From: Sipunculus nudus
Taxonomy: Eukaryota > Annelida > Sipuncula > Golfingiida > Sipunculidae
Direction: 5' to 3'
DNA: 64,000 bases
Assembly (NCBI GenBank): GCA_026874595.1
Contig: CM049308.1
Location: forward strand, 24,206,367-24,270,366
The translations under genes were made by a program, and so were the position numbers. This document shows, piece after piece, positions 45,823-57,150 of this stretch (its first letter is position 1; the number at the start of each line of letters is the position of its first letter). The notes below the pieces were generated by a model. It did no database searches and was not told the origin of the DNA. It saw only the letters and a list, made by a program, of their open reading frames with translations.

Positions 45823-48800
45823 ACGAAGACTAATTGCTCAGGGGAAAAGCTTGGGTCGATCCCGGTTTCGAACCCAGGTCGGTGGCATACAAGTCCGGCG
45901 TCCCAACCGCTTCGCTAGAAAAGCCAGCTTTTATGTTTACCCCGTAAGGCCAAAAAAATAAAAAGGTATGGTTCTCAGGCACTTTTTTCAGAAATCAATG
46001 CGGTCGGGCGGTATTTTATTTTTGACCTTTTTTTTGTATGTTTCGGTAAAATGTCATATGATCAGGGAAAAGCATGTAAATGAAAGGTTTCTTCTTGCTA
46101 CGCAGGAAAAAAGGTATGGTTATCAGGAAATCGTATCGAATCGTATCGAAATTGTATTATTTTACCATCTTGAATGATGAAATCAAAATAAAAATGTTTG
46201 ATGGGAGGTTGAAATTGACGCGGGCGGTGCCTGAAAACCATACCTTTTATTTTTCTTTGCCTAACACACCCCCTCTTAAGAGCGTTCTGCTAGAACAAGA
46301 CTAATTTTCCCCCAGGAGTCAAACTTTTGTGAGCTTATTCCCTGGGCCACAAAGTTTTATCGTCACGTCGGACAAGCCCCCAATTTGTTACGAAGACAAA
46401 TTGTTGAGTGGAAAAATCCTGGGCCAATCCGGGAGTCGAACCCAGGTCGGTGGCGCACAAGTCCGGCGAACCAACCGCTTCGCTAGCAAAGCAAGCTTCA
46501 CCAGCGAGACTGTTCGGTCTCCCCTTAACAATATATATATATATATATATATATAAGTGGTTGGTTACCGTTCCAGGATCAACTGACCTATCACGTTACT
46601 TGTGAATACAAGATTGATATTATAAAATAAAGAAGAAATTTTATATTATCTGCCGAATATGAACAAGAACCTTAACTATTACAATTAATCCTCGTCAAAT
46701 CGGTAAGTGAATATAAAATAACTGGTAAAATGATGGATATATTATATGTTATATGGAAGGATCCCGAAAATGGAACCTCGCGAAACGCTGAAAAACTGAT
46801 AATGGCGATCATTTAATCTCGTAAATATGAAGCCAACCTGTATCCTGCCACTGTCATTCTCCTCCTGGTTCATTTTTACAGGTTGCATATAAAAATCTGG
46901 ATGCCAATTAAGGTGCAATTTAAGTCAATAAACAATTTAACTTAGTTCACTTCACAAGAAAAAAAAATGACAAAGATTGAGCCATAGATTTTAAATCCAC
47001 TGGTAAGGATTCTTGATTCCCAAATACGCATGTCAATTTCAGTTCATGAATGTTAACTCACTTGTTGAGTTACATAAGGTTTCTCAGTGATTTAGACACT
47101 GAATCAATGCACAAAGGGAAAATGAATGCTTTATCACTGAGAGTAATTTTAAGGCAATGTGCTTGAGACCCGTGACACTTTCCCTCATTTAGAAAATACC
47201 CCCCCCCCCCCCCCCCCAGCAAAAAACTGTGATAAGTAACACTTCAAGGGTGAAACAAGGGGCCACCACAGACAACCATGACAAACAGTGACATCCATTT
47301 CATTGATATTTGAACAGATGTAAATATATGTGGCCTACAATTAATATACTTTACAAAGTTACCACACTTTGCTTATACGATATGGGTACCTCATATCAGG
47401 GATCTGTTCATTTATAAAAAAAATCCGCTTCTTGTGTATTTCCCGTAGTTCCAGATAAGTGGCGCTGCAACAGCCCCTCCACGAGAAAAATCATATTTCA
47501 AAGGATTTTCGGGAAATATTGTAAATTACCCTTCATCAGGACTGACATTGCACTGTTCCCGACAGTTCAAGACTAATAAACGGATATACAGAGGAGTAGT
47601 GAGACAAAGGTCACGTGGTACCACCGTCAATTAATATACAGTATTGATGTGACACTACACCTTGCTGGATGGATGCCCGGATACCGCCTCCGTTCCACAC
47701 AGCCACAGAGGCGTTGGTCCAGCCCGTGGCCACTTGACCCGTCAGACTGCTGTGGATCATGGCGTCCGTGATTATGTTACCTGATATGAAAAAAAACTTT
47801 TATGTAGGTTATGTTATGAAATCAACCAGTGGTTTTACACAAATAACAAAGGTAGCGAAAATTGAATAAGAATTTAATAGACCATTACATACATCGACCA
47901 TATATAAAACAAATTGTTTCCGTATCGTTTTCGTTGTCAATATCCGATTAAAGTATATTCAGAGGCGTCAATGTAGGGGATATATATCCCCCCACCTCAC
48001 TTTTTGGCAAGGTAGAACATTTATATATTGCAAATGAAATTTATTAATAAATATAATTATAGACTTTACTTCCATTTGTGAGTTTAATATGAAATACTAT
48101 ATCTTAACCTGGTTTAGAATGAGCTTAACTGGACATGATACCTTATTTAAAAAAAAAAAACCTTATACTTAATTGTAATATATTTGAAATGTGATTAAGT
48201 ACTTATATTTGAAATAATTTGTCACACATACGCTAAAATGCGTTTCCTGGGTGCCCATACTCCTTTTAGTTTACAAGCGATTCCGGGGGTATCCCTGTGC
48301 GATCGTACACCTATTTTTGCATGACATAACAAAGAGCTGCGAACACGGAGCGCGGAAGCTTCCCTGTGACCTATGTGTTTGTTGTATTAAAGTGTGTATC
48401 CTCACTTTTCTATATGCGTTTCAGGGCGTTATATGGCGTTTTGTTGCGGTTTTTAGGCGTTCACCTGCATGAAATATTGGGAATTTTTCTAAAGTATGTT
48501 AACACATCGCCTCCCTGTCCACGTTGTCACGCGTTGTGTGCGCATCCATGCGTTGTGCGTTCGATCAGGCTTTTTTGAGATGATTATACAGAGCGAGTAA
48601 AATGTGAGGAAACGTTAGGAAAAAGCTGCAGTGCGAGGAACCCACAAAGGAAAACGCATATGTAAGCAATTCATGATCTTGTACGATCAGCCATGAGCAG
48701 AAAAAAGGGGTCTCCATCGCAATGTTGATACTGTCATCGCGGTGGTCGGGAAGATGGGATGTGAAGAGGGACTGTAAATCCAAAAATAATTGATCTCCCA

Positions 48801-49984
48801 AGTTTTCCCAAATAAAAACTTTGTATTCCGATTTTCACAAGAATTTTGCCTATTTTGAGATCAAGCCGCTTCGACATATTTTTTTCAAGGAAACAAATTT
48901 GTTATAATTAAATTCTGATATAATTTTTTTTTTATTTTGCGCTTTTGCCTGTTCAGCAATAACATTATTTCATGTTATCATTAAGCATATGAAATTCTAT
49001 CGAACATTTATAAAATAAAACGATAAAAAATAGTCGATAAAAGTGACTGAGAAACCAACCTTATTTCGGCCTAAGCTATGATAAACTAAAGTTACCTACC
49101 CAAGTTACACTCCTGGTATCTGCACGTGTCTCTCTCGCCATTCAGAAAAACTCGGGTCTCTCCTACTTCCTGTTGGCCGAACTGATCGACTTTTTTCTTC
49201 CATTCGTTCACTTCCGCTAACACAGCGGGATCTGTAAATACAGAGCGAGTGAGCGAGTGACGTAATTGAATCCACACCATCCGAGTACGAGTGCAAATTC
49301 TAATATTCCCCCCCCCCCCCCCTCCCCCCCCCACCCCCCCCCCCACGAGTCATTTGGAACCTGAGTCAAAGTCCGAGTTCAATACAAATCTCCTTATTTA
49401 AGAATTAAAATGGAATTATGAGATTATCGTGTGTGACTTTCGCGTTAGTTATACTTTACCTTTACTTTATTATTTAATTACATTTGGCTCTCTTGTGGCA
49501 GTGAGAGGCCTGAGTTACAGCTGAGCGGTAAAACGCTCGGTCTGCTCCGCTGGCGACCCGGGTTTGGTCCCAGGTGCTGCCATGAGAGTGGGTTGTTGTG
49601 GCCCATCCAAGGTCGGTGGTTCTCTCGGGGTTCTCCGGCTTCCTCCACCTCTCTCACTACGATCTTAAACTCTATCATTATCTTCTATTTTCGCCTTAAA
49701 TATCTAACTGTATACCGACTCGATCTGTCAAACTTTGTCTTTGCTGAGAGAGTCAGTTCGGGCCGTCAGATCATTTTCATTCGGTCAATCTCCTGATGCA
49801 GAGCTAATACTTGGTTTTCCGTATGTATAGTTCTTTAAGGTATATATTGCAGAAACTCGTTACGGAACTCGAGATGGATTAGGTCTGATTTCTAGAGACC
49901 ATAGATGAGAGGACGTGTAAATTCGAGTTCAGAGAACGAATCAGAGTCCTTCAAAAGTGGAATCGACTCCAGATATACAATGCA

Positions 49985-50045
<61 letters not shown>

Positions 50046-53000
50046 AAATGCCAGATAATTAAGAGAGAGTAAAATGGGGGTTTGTAGGGTCCCGACAACA
50101 CATTCTGCTGCTGTTGCTGTATACCTTCTGCAAATGAAGAATTCAGCAGGATAGGGTTTCCTCCTGTTGTTTTCAGTTCCCCGTTATCGTCAAAAACCAG
50201 GTTAAGCTCCCCCAGGTATTTGCCGTACGCGAAGGCTTGTACCACTGGCACCCTTCTCCCGCTGGTCTGCGTCACAATCAGCGGATACTCGCCTTCAGGT
50301 CGCTCCGATGATGGTGGTGTACCTGGGGTAGAAAAAAAGTCAACAAATATACATAAATTTATGTATTCAGTGCAATTCACATATACACGAGTATGCGCAC
50401 TGTACGTGCTTGGCAGTTAGTGTCTGCATGTATTCGCTCAAATGATCAACGGCAGTGGGTGATCAAGTAGGACACGGGACCACAGACAACATAGATAATA
50501 AGTGATCTTGATCCGTCGATGTCCGATCCAGTGTCAGTTTTCGATGATAGATGTCGCTCATTTGGTGGGACTAGTCTGTTCTGTCGACAAAGGTTTATTT
50601 ATCATATTTCATAACAAGTCTGTCCTCATTATGTGATTTTCCTGAAATCATTTTGTTTAGTTATTAAAAAGATACCTTAAAAATGTTGGCACTTTAATTG
50701 GTAGTTAAGGTGTTTTGGCACGGACTTAAAATAGTTTTGACGAGCACAGCAACGCCGTGTATCAGAGTAAAGCGCTACCTTTCGTCAGTATAAGAGGTTA
50801 ATGAAGATGGATGGTACTGAACATGGTTGAATGATGGATACAGATGGGTCATCAGCATTCCAGGAACGGATCCAAAGCCTCCTTATTTAAGGGTTTCAAA
50901 CCAGTTTTTGCGACCTGGACCCCCCTTTTTCTGGACCCAGCTACCTTTCATTAGGTCATTTCATTAGAACTCCTGAGTTGGACCCCCCTTTCCTAAATCC
51001 TGGACCCGCCCCTGCATTCTTTTCGTAAACGAATGCTCTTGATAATTTGGATAGATAACAGCAAGAAAGGTACTAAAGGTACCTGGAACGTATTCGTGAA
51101 TACATGGCGATAAATAAAGCAAATGTCTTACCTGTGTACAGGAAAGTGTTCGTATGGCCGCCAACCACAACATCAATATCAGGGACATTTGCTGCCACCT
51201 GTCGGTCAACTTGAAAACCAGAATGCCCTAACGCAATTAGAATATTGATCCCCTGAGCTTTGAGTCGGCTGGCTTCTTCTCTGACGGCCTGTATTTCTTC
51301 GGAGAAAACCACGTTGTCTCCTGGTAATAAAGATCAACTATACTAATATCGCCTTGAATAACTTATACCTAAAAATCACAACAGCATATTTTTTTAACGG
51401 GAAAAAATGCAGCATCACAAAAAAAAAACAAAGTCAACAAACAATGTATACATACAGTGTCAATTGCATTTGTGTCAAATGACTTTAAAGCTGCCCATTC
51501 ACTTACCTTTTGAAAAGGAATTTATGTTATTTCTGGCTTCCTCTTTGTATATTTAAATGATCTTAATGTCATTCTGTTTGTGAAAAGTTCATATGAAGTC
51601 TCCGTGAAGGATGTATGAACTTGTTTATTAACAAGGTGTTTGTTAACACAGCAATGTTGACAAATGGGGAAAAACATGTAACCTAAGGTTATAGGCTGTT
51701 GCAAAACACCATTTGCAAACCCTTTTGCATATCTGATTTGCCGCCAGATTCCCTCGTTGAATTTGTTTAAATTATTCTGGCGGGCCGCCATATATAATAA
51801 ACATGTTGATATAAACAAAACAAGCAGCCTGTGAACGTAGCGGCATATCGACCGTCTGACATTACGAACAGATTACTGGCTTGCAAGAGTGTCTTTACAT
51901 CTAGGTCTGAGGAACGCATTATAAGGCCCCATGAGGATGCAATTATTTTCGTCATTTTTGACAACGCCTCATGGCCTACAGGTACATTGTCAATTAACAT
52001 AAACCAAATCAATCGTTAGCATTGTTTGTATACTTTCTAATGACATCAAACATGAGCGAGAAATGGATCGATTTAACTCAGCATATTTGTAAATCCCTCG
52101 GCATGTTGTTGAATTTATGACCGCAAGAACACAATCATGGCTCACACGGGTTACAGGACGCAGGCAACTTGCAGGCGATACAGGAAATGACTCCTTACCA
52201 TAGAGACGGGGTTTCAGTTTGGGTTGTGAGTTCACTTGTATTCTTTTGTGTTAAATAATCATCCGTAGCATAATGTTAGGATTATGAATGCACCATGATG
52301 AAAACCACTGCGATACATTCCTGTATATTTCTTGTATCACGAATAAAGAAGGCTTACCAACCAAATTATCATTGCCTACTGGGTCGGGTTGTCACGGCTA
52401 CATGTGAACGGCGATATCCATGTTTTCTTGCCTATTTTTATAAGAACTCAAAGGGATTACCTTTAGTTTATAAAGGTCAGATAGGTGATTAGGCCCCTTA
52501 AACAAAATACCTAAAACGATTTTCTGTTTTACACTAATTTTTTAAACAATTTACTTATATCCCCTCTCTTTGGGGCATTCTCAGATTTAATTCCATGTGA
52601 CCAAGATTTTCTTCTTAACGTAAGCCCCGGATATATCACATTCAGTGTACGTCTGTGACCGCGTCCAATTCATATAATATGATATCCCAGTGACCTAGAC
52701 TCAAACATTATTAATCATAAATGTGTTATAATGCATGTCACAGATAAGGTAAACATTATGTTAAGCTGGATAAGAATTACTGGGTAACGGAAGTATGGAG
52801 TTACATGGACAGATACATGTAGAGCAAGGTGTCAATCATAATCAGTACTTCCCTCGTTTATCTCACTTTCTAAAAGGGATCCTTTTTTTAAATCCTATTT
52901 CATTGTTGTGAATGCTCGGTCTCACATGACGACACTGTGCAATCATTCAGCGCTGATAACACTCACTGTAGGCTCTGACAGAGACTATGCATTATAAAAT

Positions 53001-54230
53001 TCCTCACTGTAAAGATATTGTACACCGTTTAGCTTTATTAACTGCTTTATTAATTTTTGCTAGCTTAAATGTTTAAATCAGTATCGCACACATACATATA
53101 AATTACAACATATACAGGCAGCAGTTGCAACTGTAAAATTAAAAAAAAAAAAAAAAAAAACGAAAATTATAGTAATATGTATGCATGTTAAGATTGTTCA
53201 TGCATGTGACAGCCTTAAGTTAACAATTGACCTATCCATGAACTCTATGCGACCTTAATCGCATATTTATTTAATGTATAAACATTAAGAATGGGACTAA
53301 GGAGCAACCAATCAGGTGACCTTATCATTGTAAAGCGTCAATCATCTGACAAAAACAAATTTTGCATAATTTGACAGTGCTCTGTCAAACAGAACACGTG
53401 TAGTCTGTAAATGCAACCAGTATCCATGTCGTCATGTTTTCCGGGATATTTTATTATACGAAGCAGACAGTATAAAAAGTTTCTAGGCTTTAGGTTGTGG
53501 GAGCCATTCCTCCGACTACCGAGTGAATAATAATGTCTTACCTGGCACATAATTCGTATGGGACAAATAATCCAATATATTGCAACACAGTTCACATATG
53601 ACTGCGATATAGTGAACAATGGTCAGGTTATACAAGTTTATGACGTCAGTCAATACGACGTCATGCGCCATCGCCCTTTGTGACGTCATTATTGTGTTAT
53701 AATCAGCTCTCGCTACCATGGCCATGGACGTCCATATGTGTAGGAGCGTTTCGGGGGCTCATTATAATAATAAGTTAAAAGGGCGGAGCATTTTGGCTGT
53801 GGTGGATAGGTCAATTGTGTCATCGGAATCGCCACCAAAATTGACTAAGGTTTACTATTATTCATGATCAATTATACAATAGTGTATGTTTAGAAAAATG
53901 CGAGTAATCTTATCAGATAAGAAACACAAACGCAGGTGAAACCATAAGGCCCACCTCCTCGGCATAGGCAATTTGCAGGGCTTTTATAATAAATATAACA
54001 TATATAAGCAACCTACCTGGACTGGAGACGAAGTGGGTGTCTTTCAAAGTATAACCGATGATTCCTATTTTTGTCCCACTCTTTGTGACGACGACAGATT
54101 TGTTGAAATACCCAGCAATATGCGGTTCCCGGGACCCGTCCGTGTTGGCGCTGACAACAGGAAACGTGATGTTCCTCAGAAAGCGGCCCAGAGCAGCAGG
54201 ACCGAGGTCAAACTCGTGGTTACCTATTGT
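42774..54230 (-). CDS. NT5E: Ecto-5'-nucleotidase (CD73-like), GPI-anchored, 5' partial
   Basis: Extracellular enzyme that removes phosphate from AMP to give adenosine, using two metal ions. Eight exons on the minus strand: 54230-54017, 51320-51132, 50322-50125, 49231-49100, 47780-47661, 45646-45491, 43867-43664, 42955-42774. All have GT/AG sites; every intron between them is phase 1. The joined part is about 464 residues, against about 574 in the human protein. Visible motifs: GNHEFD (metal/catalytic Asn-His), ALGHSG and GGHTNTF (metal His), the C-terminal domain with WNGGGIR and LRGSDL, NGGDGY near the nucleotide-binding Phe region, and a hydrophobic end (APKAALALTLAFLLTTFI) after a small-residue omega-site region (CNTGG), a GPI signal. 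The signal peptide and first DxH metal motif lie in one or more upstream exons not found before the right edge. The bacterial UshA type is excluded by the introns and GPI signal. Confidence 0.95.
43016..43272. mobile_element. TA-flanked MITE with CCTCCGCC ends
   Basis: Ends CCTCCGCCAAAG and CTTGGCGGAGG are inverted, and TA lies just outside on both sides (43014-43015 and 43273-43274), as in Tc1/mariner-type insertion. 257 bp, no coding frame. It sits in the last intron of the 5'-nucleotidase, about 60 bases from the acceptor. Confidence 0.7.
43664..43867 (-). CDS. NT5E: 5'-nucleotidase exon with NGGDGY
   Basis: 204 bases encoding LRTIFNVNKPRQNRVTSVRV, CASCNMPTYQPLDDNAIYNV and NFLSNGGDGYTIF. 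The last block normally reads NGGDGF; here Tyr replaces the stacking Phe, a conservative change at the base-binding site. Confidence 0.93.
44955..45381. repeat. Perfect 30-bp inverted repeat, 367-bp spacer
   Basis: The arms are 44955-44984 and 45352-45381; 30 of 30 bases pair (core GTGGGGATATATTAAACCAC). The spacer and flank hold TACGCATACG-type words shared with 58615-58690 and 63440-63530. It is in a 5'-nucleotidase intron, where the transcript could fold into a hairpin. It may be the end pair of an unknown MITE. Confidence 0.8.
45491..45646 (-). CDS. NT5E: 5'-nucleotidase exon, C-terminal domain
   Basis: 156 bases encoding VIQHDVMTVLPFRNELTMIK, LRGSDLRAALEYSV and GRFLQVSG, standard for the substrate-specificity domain, including the PFxN segment that holds adenine. 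Confidence 0.95.
45787..45818. repeat. (AT)n microsatellite, left part, split by the TRIM
   Basis: AT repeat ends exactly where the TRIM begins and resumes at 46531-46555 on the other side, so the TRIM jumped into a microsatellite. Confidence 0.85.
45819..46530 (-). mobile_element. TRIM, second copy, broken by a MITE
   Basis: Minus-strand copy of the element at 3876-4304. The 5' LTR is 46530-46386. The primer site next to it reads TGGGGGCTTGTCCG, still closer to a tRNA-Pro site than in copy 1. A polypurine tract (AAGAGGGGGTG) precedes the 3' LTR, which is split by the MITE at 45948-46261. The tRNA-like boxes are better here: TAGCGAAGCGG (A) and GGTTCGACTCC (B), both fitting the Pol III consensus. 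Inserted into AT repeat within a 5'-nucleotidase intron, on the same strand as the gene. Confidence 0.85.
45948..46261. mobile_element. Harbinger-like MITE with TAA target duplication
   Basis: 314 bp. The ends GGCCAAAAAAATAAAAAGG and (inverse) GGCAAAGAAAAATAAAAGG are inverted repeats running on through GGTATGGTT(C/T)TCAGGCAC, about 34 bases. TAA is present on both sides (45945-45947 and 46262-46264), a 3-bp TWA-type target as used by PIF/Harbinger elements. Taking it out leaves a continuous TRIM LTR. Confidence 0.8.
47199..47217. repeat. Poly-C run (19)
   Basis: Pure C-run in an intron of the minus-strand 5'-nucleotidase. In the transcript it would be a G-run able to take part in a quadruplex. 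Confidence 0.9.
47661..47780 (-). CDS. NT5E: 5'-nucleotidase exon with WNGGGIR
   Basis: 120 bases encoding NIITDAMIHSSLTG, ASVAVWNGGGIRASIQQG. The NGGGIR block belongs to the C-terminal substrate-binding domain; its Arg contacts the AMP phosphate in characterised family members. Confidence 0.95.
49100..49231 (-). CDS. NT5E: 5'-nucleotidase exon, linker helix
   Basis: 132 bases encoding DPAVLAEVNEWKKKVDQFGQ, VGETRVFLNG and CRYQECNLG. The helix links the two domains that rotate during catalysis. Two cysteines here match the conserved disulfide region. Confidence 0.93.
49308..49344. repeat. Interrupted poly-C run
   Basis: C-runs broken by single T and A, about 75 bases upstream of the linker exon acceptor in gene direction. 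The transcript would carry G-runs near a splice site. Confidence 0.9.
49500..49680 (+). mobile_element. tRNA-derived SINE
   Basis: A-box-like CAGCTGAGCGGTAAAACGC and B-box-like CGGGTTTGGTCCC lie about 35 bases apart. A body follows with GTCGGTGGTTCTCTCGGGG and TCTCCGGCTTCCTCCACC, which looks like a conserved central SINE domain of the kind shared across animals. The assignment to a named domain is memory-based and unchecked. It is in a 5'-nucleotidase intron, opposite the gene. Confidence 0.6.
49986..50042. repeat. (AT)n microsatellite
   Basis: About 57 bases of AT repeat, some 80 bases downstream of a 5'-nucleotidase donor site. Confidence 0.95.
50125..50322 (-). CDS. NT5E: 5'-nucleotidase exon, end of catalytic domain
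   Basis: 198 bases, phase 1 to phase 1, encoding TPPSSERPEGEYPLIVTQ, VPVVQAFAYGKYLGELNLVF and GNPILLNSS. These are family blocks at the end of the catalytic domain before the linker helix. An (AT)n microsatellite lies some 80 bases into the following intron. Confidence 0.95.
50323..51131. other. 5'-nucleotidase intron, no other gene seen
   Basis: Intron between two confident exons. A stretch at 50880-51010 repeats the words GACCCCCCTTTNCTGGA-like twice, a short imperfect duplication. Nothing else was recognised. Confidence 0.6.
51132..51320 (-). CDS. NT5E: 5'-nucleotidase exon with GHSG and GGHTNTF
   Basis: 189 bases, phase 1 at both ends, encoding VVFSEEIQAVREEASRLKAQ, then LIALGHSG and DVVVGGHTNTFLYTG. 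It carries the two metal-binding histidines that complete the N-terminal metallophosphatase site. Confidence 0.95.
51321..54016. other. Long 5'-nucleotidase intron
   Basis: 2.7 kb between the GHSG and GNHEFD exons. It holds the unknown repeat at 51833-51978 and a poly-A run at 53142-53160. Other open frames have no support. Confidence 0.6.
51833..51978 (-). other. Unknown repeat with a conserved open frame, copy 2
   Basis: Minus-strand partner of 38725-38870. Its frame is open over the same 48 or so codons, and continues upstream as FMLIDNVPVGHEALSK, where copy 1 is also alignable but has a stop. Lies in the long 5'-nucleotidase intron. Confidence 0.4.
54017..54230 (-). CDS. NT5E: 5'-nucleotidase exon with GNHEFD motif
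   Basis: Opens after TTGTTCACCAG in phase 0 with TIGNHEFDLGPAALGRFL, followed by FPVVSANTDG and KIGIIGYTL. The Asn-His pair of GNHE binds metal and stabilises the reaction. Donor GTAGGT. This is the most upstream exon that could be recognised. Confidence 0.95.
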
Positions 54231-54959
54231 CTGGTGAACAAGTAAAACAAAGTTATTTCAGCTTAGCTGTACATGCAGCAAATCATTAAATTAAAAATAA
54301 CATCATGACAATAATTCAAATGTCAACTGAATGTGACAGTCTTACTAAAATGTGAAAAAAAACTATCATTCGTTATCGTAAGGTTATTAAATAAAGTTTC
54401 GTATGCACGACTCGGCATTTTATGTCACATCACTCTGAAGTCATGCCGAAAACTGCACTTCAAAGGCTTAACACGATATCGGCCGACTAAGCCAACGCTT
54501 TTTATTCTCACGACACAAAATTAAACACTATAATGAATAAGCGACCCTTAACTATACTCACTGCCTTCCTAACGCTGAAAAATATACAATTCAAGTGCAG
54601 CGAGATTATAAATGCATTGTTGAATTATTCCCGCACAAGCATGGTATGGGTACCATTAGAAAGAAATAAACACATGTAGAAATTGAGAGATTAAACTTTT
54701 TTTCATCGATATCTATTTTGCCGCAGTTTTCAATTTGACTCGTTCTGTCATTCATACGCGGACGGAAAACCCTAATCGGTAGAGAACAAAGCTGTAAAAC
54801 ATCAATATTGACTAAAATTGCCACTGATGGTCGACAGACTATATGGCAAACCGTCGTAGATGCAATACTATCATTGTGTCCCCAGACAAAGTCGGGGGAT
54901 ACTGTGTTTTCATGACGGTCCCGCCGCCGCCGCATATAAATCTTGCTGGCGCGATAACT

Positions 54960-56540
54960 CAAACAATATTTCACGGATCTTTACCAAACTTAGTATATGT
55001 ATAGAAATGGATGAGAGGACGACGCCTATTTAAAATGAGGTCATGGCCTTAACTAGGAGAGTGTCCTTGACCTTGAATAGGTCCAATTTTGGGGAAAATC
55101 ACACAAATTCTTAAATATATCAATAAATCTTGCATGGATTGATCCCAAAATCAAGTTGGTCGAAGATCATGGATAGGGTTGTCATGTTACAGAAACTGGT
55201 TGCGCCACCTATTATTCTTTACTTGTTTTCGTGCCTTTTAATAGCCCCAAAATTGCCACTTGACAGTACTGTGAGCATTATAAGTCAAAAACTAATGGAC
55301 AGTTTCTTTTATATCATGCCTATACATAGAATGGGTTATGGGATGATGTTTATTTAAATTTGGGTCACGACCTTTCCTATTAAAGTGGCCTTGACCTTAT
55401 ATATCCCATATTTGGTGAAATTCACGAAAAATCATTAATATCTCAGTAAGGGATACATGGAATGACCCAAAAATCAAATTGACCGAAGATCTTGGATAGC
55501 TTTGTCTTTTGCAGAAGATAGGTGGCGCCACCTTGTGTCGTTTTCTTGGCAAAATGATTTCAACGCAATAACTTTGTTAGAATTTGAGGTACAGTCACCA
55601 AACCCACAGGTTTGATGCATCTTATCAACGGCTAGGTCAAATTCGAACAGTGCCGTCAATTTATCTTCAAGGGTTGGGGGATGACTCGCAGGGTGGGGAG
55701 ATCACTCGCAAGGGGGGGGGGGGAGGGGGGGGGGGGGTTGACAGGCATGGGTCGGGGGGGGGGGGGTTGACAAGCATGAAGGGTAGTCAAAATTGGGATA
55801 AACAGACATATATATGTATGTATATTTATATACCTTTTATTGTCTGTGTGACACATATCAAATATATATATCAATTAAGTATAAGGTTTAAAAAAGGAAA
55901 TGTTTATTCTAAACAATTTAGATATGGATATTTCATAGTCAACTCATAAATGGAACATTTGAAATATATAAATATTATTCTCTGAATAGAGGGGGGGGGG
56001 AGAATAACATTGACCATCCCCCTTGCAAAAAAGTGTGGGGGGGATATATACCCCAATCCCCCTATATTGACCCACCTGAGTTCGAACATGGATGACCTTG
56101 ATGCATTTTTCAAGGTCTGAGCAGCGATTATGCTCAAATGATATTAGGGCAATAACTCAAAATGAATTTGTGGTGCAGTCATCAAACCTACAGTTTAGAT
56201 GCATCTTATCATGGGCTAGGCCAAGTTCGAATATGGATGACCTTGATGCATTTTTCAAGGTCAAAGTGGCGATAACACTGAAATGATGTTAACTTTAATG
56301 TCTCACTGAGGGATGCATTGATTGGTCCAAAAATCAAATTGACATGACATCTTTGATAGCATTGTTTTCTGCAGAAGACAAGCGGTGCCACCTTATGTTG
56401 TTTTCTTGCTAAAATGATGTTTTCTTTCATAACATGTATTTAGACATGGGTTACGGAATGAGATATATTTCAATCTGGATCATGACCTCTCCTATGAGAG
56501 TGACCTTTACCTTAAATATGCCCATACTTATAAGAAACCA
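54960..56540. repeat. Tandem repeat of about 320 bp, three units, one split
   Basis: Phrases ATCTTGGATAGC, GGTGGCGCCACCTT (or a near form), TGACCTT and CAAAAATCAAATTGAC recur near 55160, 55490 and 56340 in the same order. The second and third are pushed apart by the dispersed repeat at 55660-56080. No frame is conserved. Confidence 0.65.
55660..56080. repeat. Dispersed repeat with dense G-runs
   Basis: Copy of the family at 10388-10760. It carries G-runs at 55712-55723, 55725-55737, 55754-55766 and about 55990-56000, separated by short loops, so the plus strand fits a G-quadruplex pattern several times over. Confidence 0.75.
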
Positions 56541-56604
56541 TGGTGGCTTGCCAAGTGTCAGTCTCTGCATCTGAATTCAAGATGGGATCCTATTCTTCGA
56601 GGCT

Positions 56605-56625
56605 GGGGGGGGGGGGGGGGGGGGG
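56605..56625. repeat. Poly-G run (21)
   Basis: One of the longest pure G-run in the window; lies just past the third unit of the 320-bp tandem repeat. Confidence 0.9.
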
Positions 56626-56928
56626 TAATTGTCTGGGGATACTATGGCACCGCAATATCTAGTTATTTTCGTTATGAGTAGCGGCAGTCTGTCACATAAA
56701 CGTTTATTTTTAATTAAGTGAAGACGTTGGGGTGTCAGTACAAGCTTTAGGGTCCGGATCAATTCCATTATAAGTAGATTTGCACCCCATTACTAACAGT
56801 ATTTTTTCATTTTCATCTGCTTGTTGAGCAGCCATTTTTCAAAGGTTAAACAAAAAGTGACATTATTCTGTTATGAAAAACATTCACGGTTGACTTCCGT
56901 GTATTCATACAGCAGTTGTTAATAACGA

Positions 56929-57150
56929 GGGCCCTGTATCTCGAAGCTATCGGAAGCGTAACGAGAGCTTAACGAACTCGGATTCTGTTCGTTAATCTTA
57001 ACTCCGGTATCTCGAAGCTTTCGTTAGTTCGGCCGGTATCTCGAAGCTATCGGAAGCGTAACGAGAGCATTAACGAACTCGGAATCTGTTCGTTAATCTT
57101 AACTAAGGTATCTCGAAGCTTTCGTTAGTTAATTACCTTCGCTATTGGTC
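56929..57150. mobile_element. Tandem ends of a TATCTCGAAGC transposon family
   Basis: GGGCCCTGTATCTCGAAGC opens the segment. TATCTCGAAGCTATCGGAAG recurs 95 bases later, and GTATCTCGAAGCTTTCGTTAG occurs twice. The inverse end, GCTTCGAGATACTGGCCCC, is at 63874-63892 with related words near 63780. This could be the end pair of a 7-kb element or two separate relics. Confidence 0.5.
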
